Shown piece by piece: positions 40,206 through 49,271 of a stretch of 64,000 nt of DNA (within the stretch, counting starts at the first letter, position 1; each line of letters opens with the position of its first letter). The notes under the pieces were generated by a model. That model was given only the letters and a program-made list of their open reading frames with translations. It ran no database searches and was not told the DNA's origin. The DNA is from Gammaproteobacteria bacterium. GTDB taxonomy: Bacteria > Pseudomonadota > Gammaproteobacteria > Pseudomonadales > Pseudohongiellaceae. The stretch lies in the NCBI GenBank assembly GCA_002706685.1, contig PALV01000015.1, positions 124,001 through 188,000 on the forward strand. Reading direction: 5' to 3'. A program made the translations under genes and the position numbers.

Positions 40206-42137
40206 TCACTGGCTTGCCTGGCGACGCTCCAGCATGCGACGTCGCGACTCGAATTGAAACTTGCGCTGCAGCAGTTCACCAGGGTTGTCTTCAATGCGCC
40301 GCAGGAACTGTTCAAGAGACTCCTGGTCTTCCTCAAACTCGGTATTCTCGCTGCGCTGATTCTTCTGGGAATCGTCAGTCTGGGCGTCTTCAGTTTCCTG
40401 AGGCGGCGTTTCCTGCTCCTGGGGTTCCTGAGGCTCCTGCTCCTGAGGTTCCTGTTCATCCTCCAGCGCAGGCTCCGCTTCTTCCTCGTTCTCTTCGCTC
40501 TCAGCCTCAGCCTCGGACTGCTCCTGCTGTTCCTGTTCCTGCTGTTCCTGCTCCTGTTGCTCCTGCTGTTGTTGCAACAGTTGTTCTACAATTTCTTTGT
40601 TGTGCAGTGCATCGGCGTGATCAGGTTCCTGGGCCAGGACGCGATCATAGGCGGCGATGGATTCTTCAAAGCGCTCCGCGTGTGCCAGGGCATTGCCGAG
40701 GTTGTAAAGAGAGCGTACGTCGTCTGACTGGCTGAAGCCTTCAATGGCTGCCTGGTAGTTACCGGCTTTATAGTTAGCCGCTGCACGCCAGGCCTCATTC
40801 TCGAACAGCATGGCTGCCACGGCCGGGTTGTCTTCTTCCAGCGCGCGGGCGGCGCGCTGATCGCTGTTCAGATAGATGGCACGCCAGTCAAACTCGGGCG
40901 GGCCAACCGGCATCTGCATGTCCTGTGGAGCACCGCCAATACCCATTTCCTGTGTCAGGCCCTGCACCTCGTCAGGCGTCGGTAGCTGAGTCTGGTTTTG
41001 CGTCTGAGTCTGCACCTGGGTCAGAGGGTCGGTGCTATCCGGTTCCTGATCATTCTGCTGTGCCATGACAGGCGTGGGCTGCGCCAGGGTGGCCAGCAGG
41101 CCGGCAGTAAGCGCCACTTGCAACACCCAGCCGCGACGGAAGCACAGCGCGCAAAGTGGCAGCATCAACAGCAGCAGCCAGGGCCCGGCATCGCGCCACA
41201 GCTCAACTTCTTCTTCAGTTTCCAGGAAAGTATCGTTTTCGCCACGACGCAGGCTCTCTGCCAGCACGGTTTCCAGATCGTTACCGTCAACGGTGATGTC
41301 ATGATAACGGCCACCCAGTGTCGCGGCGACATCCTGCAAAGCACCGCGATCCATGGCGCTGATCACTACCTGACCATTGCTGTCACGCAGGAATTCACCG
41401 CCAGCGGCTGGAATTGGTGCGCCCTGACGGGTGCCTACGCCGATGATATGAACGGGGTAGCCACCGGTACCGGCGTCACGCAGCGCGCCGACTTCGTCAG
41501 CCGGAACACCCGAGCTTATCAGCAGAATTCGGCCATTGGTGGTACCGGCTTCGCGCATAAGATCGTTGGCCATCGAGACGGCCATCGCCGGATTGTTGCC
41601 AATCACGGGCATGATATTGGGGTTAAGGGCGGGTACCATGGCGCGGATACTGACACTGTCGTCCGTCAGCGGTGTCACCAGGTGAGCTTCGCCGGCGTAG
41701 ACCAGCAATGCCGTCTGGCCTTCACGGCGGATATCAAGGATATCCATGATCTTGCGGCGCGCCACGGTGATTCGGTTGGGTTCGAAATCATTGGCGAACA
41801 TGCCCAGGCTCAGATCCAGCACAATAACCAGTGCGTCCTGGCGCTGCTGTACTGGCTGGGTCTGTTTCGACCAGGTAGGTCCAGACAGGGCAACAATGCC
41901 CAGTACCCATACTGCCAGCAGCAGGTACAGTGGCAGTCGCTGCGAGGTGTTTTTGCTGGCATTGAGCAGGTAGGGAAGCAGGCTCTGATCAATGACCTTG
42001 TGCCAGGCTGAACCCTGCGCGTCCAGTTTCCACAGGCGACGGAAAAAAAACAGAGCCGGAATCAGGGCCAGCAGCCACAAGGGGCGCAGGAAATGGAAAT
42101 CGGCGATCGCCTGTGCGAGTGTCACAGATTCGTTCAT
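40206..42137 (-). CDS. VWA and TPR protein, BatB/BatC-type fusion
   Basis: Membrane protein joining a von Willebrand A domain with TPR repeats. N-terminal helices flank residues ~15-75. The VWA domain starts at about 85 with a variant metal site (LVIVLDLSLGMFAND, so DxSxG rather than DxSxS). After another helix (about 318-350) come TPR-like repeats (AIEGFSQSDDVRSLYNLGNALAHAERFEESIAAYDRVL). The C-terminus is a Gln/Glu-rich, charged tail. 643 residues. Overlaps the preceding VWA gene by four bases. Confidence 0.85.
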   Translation of the reverse strand: MNESVTLAQAIADFHFLRPLWLLALIPALFFFRRLWKLDAQGSAWHKVIDQSLLPYLLNASKNTSQRLPLYLLLAVWVLGIVALSGPTWSKQTQPVQQRQDALVIVLDLSLGMFANDFEPNRITVARRKIMDILDIRREGQTALLVYAGEAHLVTPLTDDSVSIRAMVPALNPNIMPVIGNNPAMAVSMANDLMREAGTTNGRILLISSGVPADEVGALRDAGTGGYPVHIIGVGTRQGAPIPAAGGEFLRDSNGQVVISAMDRGALQDVAATLGGRYHDITVDGNDLETVLAESLRRGENDTFLETEEEVELWRDAGPWLLLLMLPLCALCFRRGWVLQVALTAGLLATLAQPTPVMAQQNDQEPDSTDPLTQVQTQTQNQTQLPTPDEVQGLTQEMGIGGAPQDMQMPVGPPEFDWRAIYLNSDQRAARALEEDNPAVAAMLFENEAWRAAANYKAGNYQAAIEGFSQSDDVRSLYNLGNALAHAERFEESIAAYDRVLAQEPDHADALHNKEIVEQLLQQQQEQQEQEQQEQEQQEQSEAEAESEENEEEAEPALEDEQEPQEQEPQEPQEQETPPQETEDAQTDDSQKNQRSENTEFEEDQESLEQFLRRIEDNPGELLQRKFQFESRRRMLERRQASQ

Positions 42138-43171
42138 GCAGACTCTCCACCGGGGACTGAGTCACGGCTCTGTCCCGCGTTCATTGCTGGCGGCATGGCA
42201 CGCAGCGCCAGCAGGAAGCTGAGCAGCAGTGCCGCACCCAGCGGCCAGTGGAAAAGCTGCGTTTCCGGTCGGTAAGTCTGCTCGTCCTGCTCGATCGGTT
42301 CCATGGCATCGAGTTCGTCGTAGATCTCTACCATGTCTTCCAGCGTGCGGGCACGGAAATACAACCCTCCGGTCAGCTCAGCTGCCTCGGCCATGGCTTC
42401 ATCGTCGATCTCGGAGACCAGGGCGCCGGGCCGGCTGCCGCCAAACATGGAGCGCTGCGCAAACTGATCAGAGGCGACACCCACAATGTGCATCTTGATG
42501 CCTTCGGTGCGCGCCAGTTGTGCGGCCTGCAGTGGAGCCAGTTCACCGGCATTGTTGATGCCGTCAGTCAGCAGGATCAGAACGCGGTTGTTCTCTGGCT
42601 GTTGGCGCAGCTGTTTAACGCTGAGACCGATGGCATCGCCAATGGCCGTGGCTGATTCGTCGATCATGCCGATCTCCAGCTCCTCGACCATCTGCTGAAC
42701 GGTTGCCAGATCATAGGTCATCGGTGTCAGCATGTAGGCGTGTGCAGCAAACAGGGTCAGGCCGAGCCGGTCACCGGTGCGCTTTTCCACAAAGTCGCCA
42801 ATAACGGCTTTCATGACCTGGAATCGCGACAGCTGGGTGTTGTTCAGGAACATGTCCCGCGCTTCCATACTGCCCGACATGTCCAGGGTCAGCATCATGT
42901 CACGCCCGGTCGTGGGAATCTCGATCGGTTCGCCGACCCACTGTGGGCGGCTGGCGGCAATCACAACCAGCGTCCAGATCAGACCGCAGAAAATCAGCGT
43001 CAGCAGATTGCGTGTGTAGTCATGTGTTGTGTCAGTGTGCAGTTGGACCAGCTGGCGATAGAAGGGCACGCGCAGCGCTGCGTCCTGGCGTGGTGCCCGA
43101 GGCATGAACCAGTAGATCAGCAGTGGCAGTGGCAGGGCCAGAAAAACCCAGGGCCAGGAAAATTCAAGCAT
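42134..43171 (-). CDS. batA: BatA-type VWA membrane protein
   Basis: Probable inner-membrane adaptor acting with a MoxR ATPase. 345 residues: N-terminal helices (about 5-22 and 55-75), a VWA domain with an intact MIDAS DMSGSMEAR near residue 94 and TDGINNAGEL, then a C-terminal helix (about 310-330). Overlaps its neighbours by 8 and 4 bases, so the operon is translationally coupled. Confidence 0.87.
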   Translation of the reverse strand: MLEFSWPWVFLALPLPLLIYWFMPRAPRQDAALRVPFYRQLVQLHTDTTHDYTRNLLTLIFCGLIWTLVVIAASRPQWVGEPIEIPTTGRDMMLTLDMSGSMEARDMFLNNTQLSRFQVMKAVIGDFVEKRTGDRLGLTLFAAHAYMLTPMTYDLATVQQMVEELEIGMIDESATAIGDAIGLSVKQLRQQPENNRVLILLTDGINNAGELAPLQAAQLARTEGIKMHIVGVASDQFAQRSMFGGSRPGALVSEIDDEAMAEAAELTGGLYFRARTLEDMVEIYDELDAMEPIEQDEQTYRPETQLFHWPLGAALLLSFLLALRAMPPAMNAGQSRDSVPGGESA

Positions 43172-43709
43172 GATGTGCGCTCGCCGTGCTTGTTGGTTGC
43201 TTGCTGCTTTCGATTCTAGCCATATACATGCCCTTTATCCAATGGGCGGCCATCTCGTGCAGCGCGTCGATATCCACGTCACAGCGCGGTGCAAAACGCC
43301 CCTGCGCCAGTGCCGTGGCCAGTTGTGGTGTCAGCAGTCCGCGTGAGTCATGGCGGCGCAGGAAGTCGACCCAGGCATCGCCGCTCAGACCAGCTACCTG
43401 GTCATGCGGGAAGTGCGCCAGTGCCACACGGCGCAGTACGCTGTTGACGTTGTTTACGTATAGCAGCCGTTGCTGCATGTCATCACTACCAGCGCTCTGC
43501 AGTTGCTGGTGATACTCGTTCAGTGCCTGCTCGGCCTGTTTCAGGCGGCGAGCGCGCTGCATTCTCAGCATCAGGCGCCACAGTCCATACAGTGCCAGTG
43601 CCGCCAGCAGCACAATCAGCACCCACCAGCCCGGAGCCAGCGGCCACCAGCCAACCGGTTGCGGGTTGTGTATGTCTGCCAACTGGCTTAAAGCTTCTGC
43701 GATGTCCAT
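43164..43709 (-). CDS. DUF4381 membrane protein
   Basis: Unknown function, regularly found between DUF58 and VWA genes of MoxR clusters. The 181 residues begin MDIAEALSQLADIHNPQPVGWWPLAPGWW, typical of DUF4381, followed by one transmembrane helix (about 30-48) and a cytoplasmic helical domain. Overlaps both adjacent genes (22 bases with DUF58, 8 with batA). Confidence 0.85.
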   Translation of the reverse strand: MDIAEALSQLADIHNPQPVGWWPLAPGWWVLIVLLAALALYGLWRLMLRMQRARRLKQAEQALNEYHQQLQSAGSDDMQQRLLYVNNVNSVLRRVALAHFPHDQVAGLSGDAWVDFLRRHDSRGLLTPQLATALAQGRFAPRCDVDIDALHEMAAHWIKGMYMARIESSKQPTSTASAHHA

Positions 43710-44662
43710 TGATGTATCCGTTCGACGACTGGCTCGTCAGTTCTGAATGTCAGCAGTGGTATCTGCAGTTTGTTCATTTCACCCTGCAGAAAGTCCAGCC
43801 GCTGCTGAAACACGCTGCGATAGCTTTCCCGTGCCTTTTTATTGAATGTGTTGAGTGTACCTTTGTCCTGGCCATCGGTAATACTGTAGTAACCGGGCAC
43901 GGGCAGGTTCTCTTCCAGTGGATCGTAGACAAAGCAGCAGACAACATTGTTATGGCGGGAAATCTGCGACAGATACTGAAAACCTGCATCATCGATGCTG
44001 GTGAAATCACTGATGATGTAAAGCGTGCTGCCCGGTTTCGTGATCCGGCGGATTCGGCCCAGCGTGGTCGCCAGACTGCCTGCCTCAGGGTCAGTATTGG
44101 CGGCGCGGCGTGTCGCCGAGGCTGCCAGTTCCATATTAAACAGATGCACCTGGTTGAGCAGGTGCAGGGCAGAACGCCGGCTGCGCTTGGGGCGCACCAG
44201 ACTGAAATCATCGTCTCCGTATACCAGGCCGCCGACACGGTCGCCGTTGTCGATGGCCATCCAGCAGAAAATGGCTGCCGCCTGGGCAGCAACAACTGAT
44301 TTAAAGGCGGTCTTGCTGCCAAAAAACATGGTGCTGGACTGGTCGATCGCAACCAGCACCGGGCGTTCGCGCTCTTCTCGGTAGACCTTGGTAAAAGGCT
44401 TGCCGATGCGGGCGGTGACACGCCAGTCGATAGTACGGATGTCGTCACCAGGCTGATAGGGGCGAAATTCTTCGAAGTCGATGCCGCGGCCGCGCATCTT
44501 GGACATATGCAGGCCCGAGATGCCCGCCACTGAGCGTTTGTGCGAGGCATATTCTATGGTACGTGCCGCGTAGCGCTGCAGCAGCAGATCCTGCAGCGTG
44601 ATCACAGCGCCGTGAGCCTGATACAGCTCCTGGTGCGGCAGAGTGCTGGCTGTTGGACTCAT
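43688..44662 (-). CDS. DUF58 domain protein
   Basis: Cytoplasmic partner in MoxR-type clusters, related to VWA proteins. 324 residues; the DUF58 core is FRPYQPGDDIRTIDWRVTARIGKPFTKVYREERERPVLVAIDQSS, read in two halves around residues 65-105. Lacks membrane helices. It sits 58 bases after moxR and overlaps the DUF4381 gene. Physiological substrate of the system unknown. Confidence 0.88.
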   Translation of the reverse strand: MSPTASTLPHQELYQAHGAVITLQDLLLQRYAARTIEYASHKRSVAGISGLHMSKMRGRGIDFEEFRPYQPGDDIRTIDWRVTARIGKPFTKVYREERERPVLVAIDQSSTMFFGSKTAFKSVVAAQAAAIFCWMAIDNGDRVGGLVYGDDDFSLVRPKRSRRSALHLLNQVHLFNMELAASATRRAANTDPEAGSLATTLGRIRRITKPGSTLYIISDFTSIDDAGFQYLSQISRHNNVVCCFVYDPLEENLPVPGYYSITDGQDKGTLNTFNKKARESYRSVFQQRLDFLQGEMNKLQIPLLTFRTDEPVVERIHQWTSQKL

Positions 44663-44720
44663 AAGGTCTCCAGAGACAGATCGGCAGATGCAGCGTCAGT
44701 CAGACAGATCATGACTGCGT

Positions 44721-45680
44721 TCAAGCCGACGGAACTCGCTCCAGAATCGTGCTGAGAACCTTATCGGGTGTAATGCCGCTGGCTTCCGCCTCAAAGCTGA
44801 GCAGTACCCGGTGTCGCAGCACGTCGAACATGACTGCCTGCACGTCGTCGGGGCTGACAAAATCCTTGCCCTTGATCCAGGCGTGGGCGCGGGCACAGCG
44901 ATCCAGAGAGATCGTGCCGCGTGGGCTGGCACCGAAGTCAATCCAGCCGGCCAGGTCGTCGCCGTAGGTGGCCGGGTTACGCGTCGCCATGATCAATTGA
45001 ATGATGTATTCCTCAACAGCCGGCGTCATGTGCATGGCCAGGATCTCCTGGCGTGCAGCAAACAGATCTTCCTGGCTCATCACCTGGGGCGCTTCCGGCG
45101 CGACGTGGCGAGCCTCCTCGCGTACCAGGTGCAGAATGTCACGCTCTGCTTCGGTGTTGGGGTAACCAATGGAGACATGCATCAGGAAGCGGTCAAGCTG
45201 GGCTTCCGGCAGCGGATAGGTACCTTCCTGCTCGATCGGGTTCTGGGTCGCCATGACCAGGAACAGCGGTGGCAGCTGGAAGGATTCACGTCCGACAGAT
45301 ACCTGATGCTCGGCCATGGCCTCCAGCAGTGCTGACTGCACTTTGGCCGGAGCACGGTTGATTTCGTCAGCCAGAACCAGGTTGTGGAAAATCGGGCCGG
45401 GCTGGAATCGGAAAGATCCATCTTCAGGGCGGAAGATTTCGGTACCGGTGATGTCGCTCGGCAGCAGGTCAGGAGTAAACTGGATGCGGTGGAAGTCGCC
45501 TTCAACGGCGCGGGAAAGATCTTTAATTGCCTTGGTCTTGGCCAGGCCAGGAGCCCCCTCTACCAGCAAGTGGCCATCCGCCAGCAGAGCGATCAACAGA
45601 CGGTCAACCAACTTCTCCTGTCCGATGATCTGCTGCGTCAACCAGGTCTTCAATGCTGTTATTGTATTGTGGTGGCTCAT
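44721..45680 (-). CDS. MoxR family AAA+ ATPase
   Basis: Chaperone-like ATPase that works with VWA proteins. The frame extends to 45743, but ATG 45680 is chosen: AGGAAAA precedes it by six bases and the promoter at 45728-45755 lies beyond it. 319 residues with Walker A GAPGLAKT, Walker B LADEINRAP, sensor TQNPIEQEGTYPLPEAQLDRF. First gene of a seven-gene operon. Confidence 0.93.
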   Translation of the reverse strand: MSHHNTITALKTWLTQQIIGQEKLVDRLLIALLADGHLLVEGAPGLAKTKAIKDLSRAVEGDFHRIQFTPDLLPSDITGTEIFRPEDGSFRFQPGPIFHNLVLADEINRAPAKVQSALLEAMAEHQVSVGRESFQLPPLFLVMATQNPIEQEGTYPLPEAQLDRFLMHVSIGYPNTEAERDILHLVREEARHVAPEAPQVMSQEDLFAARQEILAMHMTPAVEEYIIQLIMATRNPATYGDDLAGWIDFGASPRGTISLDRCARAHAWIKGKDFVSPDDVQAVMFDVLRHRVLLSFEAEASGITPDKVLSTILERVPSA

Positions 45681-45727
45681 AAATTTTCCTGTAACGTGCT
45701 GCTGCTTAAACTTGGCGGAAGTCAGCG

Positions 45728-45755
45728 ATTGTAACCAATTCAAAGTTTATGTCTA
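45728..45755 (-). promoter_or_regulatory. Probable sigma-70 promoter of the moxR-bat operon
   Basis: On the minus strand TAGACA (45755-45750), a 16-base spacer and TACAAT (45733-45728), each one base from consensus. Confidence 0.6.
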
Positions 45756-45836
45756 GCAGCCCGGCCAGTGAGTTTGTCGCAGAGTGTGGCAGCCATGTGA
45801 CGGCAATTGGCATCGGCTTGAGGCGCCTGGCTGGTT

Positions 45837-45842
45837 TATAAT
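45837..45842 (+). promoter_or_regulatory. Possible -10 element for pyrD
   Basis: A perfect TATAAT 32 bases before the pyrD ATG; no matching -35 at normal distance. Confidence 0.35.
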
Positions 45843-45874
45843 GGTGATTTGCGTTCCCCTGGAGTGACAAGCCG

Positions 45875-46888
45875 ATGTACTCATTGATGCGGTCTGCGCT
45901 ATTCGCGCTGCCGGAAGAAACATCTCACAGCGTTGCCCTGGGCAGCCTGGATCTTGCCAATTCACTGCATTTGAGCACGCTGCTCGGAGGCGCCCGCGCC
46001 GGCAGGGGCAAGCCGGTCAGGGTCATGGGTCTGGAGTTTCCCAATGCGCTTGGGCTGGCGGCAGGACTGGACAAGAACGCCGATCATATCGACGGGCTGG
46101 CGGCGCTGGGTTTCGGTTTTGTTGAAATTGGTACCGTGACACCGCGCCCGCAACCCGGCAACCCGAAGCCACGCCTGTTTCGACTGCCGGCGCAACAGGC
46201 CATCATCAACCGCATGGGTTTCAACAATAAAGGTATCGACTACGCGCTGTCGCGTATTCAAAACAGCCGCTTCAAGGGCGTGCTGGGTATCAACATCGGC
46301 AAGAATTTTGACACGCCGGTCGAACAGGCTGCCGAAGATTATCTGATTGGCCTGCGCAAGGCATGGCCACTGGCCAGCTACATTGTGGTTAATCTGTCCT
46401 CACCCAATACGCCGGGCCTGCGCACGCTGCAGTATGGTGAAGAGCTGCGACGACTGCTGACGCTGTTGAAGGAAGAACAGCATCGTCTGGCCAGTGCCGA
46501 CGGTCGCCAGGTCCCGCTGGTCATCAAAATTGCACCGGACCTCAATGACGAAGAACTGGGTTTGATTGCACGGACCTTGCTGGAGTTTGCGGTCGATGGC
46601 GTCAGCGCCACCAATACCACGCTGTCGCGCGATGGCGTGCAGGACAATCCGCGCCATGCCGAGGCAGGCGGTTTGAGTGGTACGCCATTGCGCGATAAAT
46701 CCACACAGGTGATTGCCGGCCTGCACCGTGAACTCGATGGCCGACTGCCGATCATAGGCATCGGTGGTATTGGCTCGCTGCAGGACGCGCAGCAGAAGCT
46801 GGCAGCCGGTGCATCGCTTGTGCAGATATACAGTGGATTTATTTATCGCGGACCGGCACTGGTGCGCGAGATTGTTGAGGGACTATGA
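45875..46888 (+). CDS. pyrD: Dihydroorotate dehydrogenase (quinone)
   Basis: FMN enzyme of pyrimidine synthesis that hands electrons to the quinone pool at the inner membrane (class 2). The 337 residues begin [18 protein letters not shown], the membrane-associating helices of class 2. [31 protein letters not shown] and [11 protein letters not shown] are typical; the catalytic serine lies in the latter. Overlaps the next gene by four bases. Confidence 0.96.
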   Translation: MYSLMRSALFALPEETSHSVALGSLDLANSLHLSTLLGGARAGRGKPVRVMGLEFPNALGLAAGLDKNADHIDGLAALGFGFVEIGTVTPRPQPGNPKPRLFRLPAQQAIINRMGFNNKGIDYALSRIQNSRFKGVLGINIGKNFDTPVEQAAEDYLIGLRKAWPLASYIVVNLSSPNTPGLRTLQYGEELRRLLTLLKEEQHRLASADGRQVPLVIKIAPDLNDEELGLIARTLLEFAVDGVSATNTTLSRDGVQDNPRHAEAGGLSGTPLRDKSTQVIAGLHRELDGRLPIIGIGGIGSLQDAQQKLAAGASLVQIYSGFIYRGPALVREIVEGL

Positions 46889-47160
46889 GCCAGCAGTCTG
46901 ACAGTAACGCCGAGACACCGGCGATACTTTTGTATACCACCGCCGGATGTCATTTGTGCGAGCAGGCCGAAGCCTTGCTGGAGCCTGTAGTCACGCTTAA
47001 CAGGCTGCACTGGCGTCCGGTGGATATCGCAGAGTCCGAAGAGCTTGTGGAGCGCTATGGCCTGCGTATTCCCGTCATTCGCGTCGACGGTGCCAGTCAG
47101 GATCTGGGCTGGCCCTTTGATGAGCCGCAATTGCTGGACTACCTGTCACGTCACCTTTGA
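46885..47160 (+). CDS. Glutaredoxin-like protein
   Basis: Small thioredoxin-fold protein of 91 residues with CxxC at Cys22-His-Leu-Cys25 ([16 protein letters not shown]) and a cis-proline region (IPVIRVDG). It belongs to the DUF836/glutaredoxin-2-like group. Coupled to pyrD by an ATGA overlap; no direct functional link to pyrimidine synthesis is known to me. Confidence 0.85.
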   Translation: MSQQSDSNAETPAILLYTTAGCHLCEQAEALLEPVVTLNRLHWRPVDIAESEELVERYGLRIPVIRVDGASQDLGWPFDEPQLLDYLSRHL

Positions 47161-47172
47161 GAACGCTGGCGA

Positions 47173-47967
47173 TCAACCCGACAGTTTAAACAGGCGCCGG
47201 GCGTTGGCGGTGGTCTCAGCTGCCACCTGTTCAACGGGGCGCTGGCAATGCTCTGCCACCACTCGCAGTACCTCTGGCAGCCAGGCGGGTTCATTGCGCC
47301 GCGTTTTGGGTCGCGGCCGCAGGCTGCGCGGCAGCAGATAGGGCGCATCAGTTTCCAGCAGCAGTCGGTCCGCCGGAATATCCCTGACGAACTCATGCAG
47401 GTGCGCGCCGCGCCGCTCATCACATATCCAGCCGGTAATGCCGATATGCATGTCCAGGTCCAGGTAGTCATACAGGGCCTGGCGCTGGTCAGTAAAGCAG
47501 TGCACCACGCCGCCGCTCAGTTGATCGCGAAACTCCTTGAGAATGGGCAGGAATCGATCATGGGCGTCACGCTGGTGCAGAAATACCGGTTTGCCGGTGT
47601 CGACGGCCATGGCCAGGTGTTCAGCAAACACCCGTTCCTGTGCCGGGCGCGGTGAGAAGTCCCGATTAAAATCCAGCCCTGTCTCACCAACGGCCTTGAC
47701 CAGTGGGTCACCAAGCAGCTCACGGATGCCGGCAAGGACATCTGCGTCGGCATGCTGTGCTTCGTGCGGGTGAATACCGGCCGTGGCTGACATGTCAGGC
47801 CACTTTTTACACAAGGCCAGCGCTTTCTGAGAGGCTGGCAGCGTGGTGCCTGTCACCAGGTAATGAACAAGCCCGGCAGCATGTGCGCGTTGCAACACGT
47901 CTTCCAGGTCGTGGTCGAATGATTCGTGGCCCAGGTTGGCGCCGATGTCGATTAGCTGTAAATTCAT
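47173..47967 (-). CDS. tatD: TatD family metal-dependent DNase
   Basis: TIM-barrel hydrolase with 3'-5' exonuclease activity in E. coli. 264 residues beginning LIDIGANLGHESF, as in true TatD where the usual HxH is replaced. Metal or catalytic residues are in GIHPHEA, AVGETGLDFNRD, FLHQRDA, VVHCFTD and LETDAPYLLP. Converges on the glutaredoxin gene. Its -10 is so close to the ATG that the message may lack a leader. Confidence 0.92.
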   Translation of the reverse strand: MNLQLIDIGANLGHESFDHDLEDVLQRAHAAGLVHYLVTGTTLPASQKALALCKKWPDMSATAGIHPHEAQHADADVLAGIRELLGDPLVKAVGETGLDFNRDFSPRPAQERVFAEHLAMAVDTGKPVFLHQRDAHDRFLPILKEFRDQLSGGVVHCFTDQRQALYDYLDLDMHIGITGWICDERRGAHLHEFVRDIPADRLLLETDAPYLLPRSLRPRPKTRRNEPAWLPEVLRVVAEHCQRPVEQVAAETTANARRLFKLSG

Positions 47968-47975
47968 GGCGCGCG

Positions 47976-48004
47976 ATTATAGCAGTGGTATGCTGGCAGA
48001 TTAA
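47976..48004 (-). promoter_or_regulatory. Possible promoter of tatD, near-leaderless
   Basis: On the minus strand TTAATC (48004-47999), a 17-base spacer and TATAAT (47981-47976). Only eight bases separate the -10 from the ATG, so transcription would begin at or next to the start codon; no ribosome site is visible. Confidence 0.45.
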
Positions 48005-48016
48005 GCGGCTATCTAG

Positions 48017-48022
48017 GATAAT
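48017..48022 (+). promoter_or_regulatory. Possible -10 element for ilvE
   Basis: GATAAT, 60 bases before the ilvE ATG; the -35 (TGGCAG, 47994-47999) is poor. Confidence 0.3.
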
Positions 48023-48081
48023 GGCGCGCAAGTCAGGCCGCTTGACCGCGAAACACACCGAATAGCATTGGATAGCAGCAC

Positions 48082-49134
48082 ATGAATCAGCAACACCTGC
48101 CAGAGAAAAAAGCACTCAACTGGGCCGAACTGGGATTTCAGTATCAATCTACCGAGTACCGGTTTCGGGCCGTGCACCGCAACGGTGAGTGGTCCGAGGG
48201 CGAACTGATCACCGATAAAATGATCAGTGTGCATGAGGGTGCACCGGCATTGCATTACGCCCAGCAGTGTTTTGAGGGCTTGAAGGCGCAAACGGCTCCC
48301 GATGGCCGTGTGTTGTTGTTCCGTCCAGACCTGAATGCAGAACGTATGCGACAGGCTGCCGGTCGCCTGCTGATGCCGCATGTGCCTGAAGAGCTGTTTA
48401 TAAAAGGTGTGGAATCAGCCGTGCGCGCCAATTATGCATGGATCCCGCCACATGGCTCCGGTGCTGCCCTGTATATTCGCCCGATGCTGATTGGTGTGGG
48501 CGAGAACCTGGGACTAAAAACCGCCAAAGAGTTTGAATTCCGCGTGTTTGTATCGCCGGTCGGACCCTACTACAAGAGCGCTGGTCTGGCGACGATTTCA
48601 CTGGCGGTGTCTGATCTGGATCGCGCCGCACCGGCGGGTACCGGTAATTACAAAATCGGCGCCAACTACGCGGGTGGTCTGCTGGCTACCCGTCAGGCGC
48701 AGGAGCTTGGCGCCAACGAAGCGCTGTTCCTGGACGCGCGCGAACGCCGCTACATTGATGAGGCCGGATCGGCCAATATCGTGGTTGCCATGACCGGCGG
48801 CCGCTTTGTGACGCCTGGCTCCAGCGCAGTGCTGCCCAGTGTCACACGCCGTTCCATCATGGCGCTGGCTGAAAAAGAGCTGGGCCTGAAAACCGAGCAG
48901 CGAGGTATCGATCTGCGCGGTGAGATTGCCGATTTTGAAGAGGTGGCAGCCTGCGGAACCGCTGCGGTCATTTCCCCGGTTGGCAAGATCCTGGTGGATG
49001 GAAACTGGCACAGCTTCTACGCCAACGGCGAAGAGCCGGGCCCGATCACCCAGAAACTTTACGAGCTGCTGGTGGGTATTCAGCGCGGTGAAATCGCTGA
49101 CAAATACCACTGGACACACGAAGTCAGCATCTGA
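48082..49134 (+). CDS. ilvE: Branched-chain amino acid aminotransferase (long type)
   Basis: PLP enzyme for the final step of leucine, isoleucine and valine synthesis and first step of their breakdown. The 350 residues belong to the longer class related to eukaryotic BCATs; the PLP lysine is Lys191 in GTGNYKIGANYAGG. ALHYAQQCFEGLKA and GTAAVISPVG are also diagnostic. Stands alone between tatD and topA. Confidence 0.93.
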   Translation: MNQQHLPEKKALNWAELGFQYQSTEYRFRAVHRNGEWSEGELITDKMISVHEGAPALHYAQQCFEGLKAQTAPDGRVLLFRPDLNAERMRQAAGRLLMPHVPEELFIKGVESAVRANYAWIPPHGSGAALYIRPMLIGVGENLGLKTAKEFEFRVFVSPVGPYYKSAGLATISLAVSDLDRAAPAGTGNYKIGANYAGGLLATRQAQELGANEALFLDARERRYIDEAGSANIVVAMTGGRFVTPGSSAVLPSVTRRSIMALAEKELGLKTEQRGIDLRGEIADFEEVAACGTAAVISPVGKILVDGNWHSFYANGEEPGPITQKLYELLVGIQRGEIADKYHWTHEVSI

Positions 49135-49152
49135 CTGAATTCGCAGTAAAGC

Positions 49153-49181
49153 TTGACCCCCAGCGACCGAATCTTTATATA
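49153..49181 (+). promoter_or_regulatory. Probable sigma-70 promoter of topA
   Basis: TTGACC (49153-49158), a 17-base spacer, and TATATA (49176-49181), about 90 bases before the topA ATG. Confidence 0.5.
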
Positions 49182-49271
49182 TGTCGGCTTCATTGCGGGT
49201 GTGCTGCATAGCCAGCGCACCCCATAAGCCACGGCGCCGATGTATATCAATTTCAGGAAATCAGTATTTTA

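Noticed and set aside
45681..45743. 21-codon extension of moxR
   Set aside because: It includes the probable -10 of the operon; ATG 45680 has a good ribosome site.
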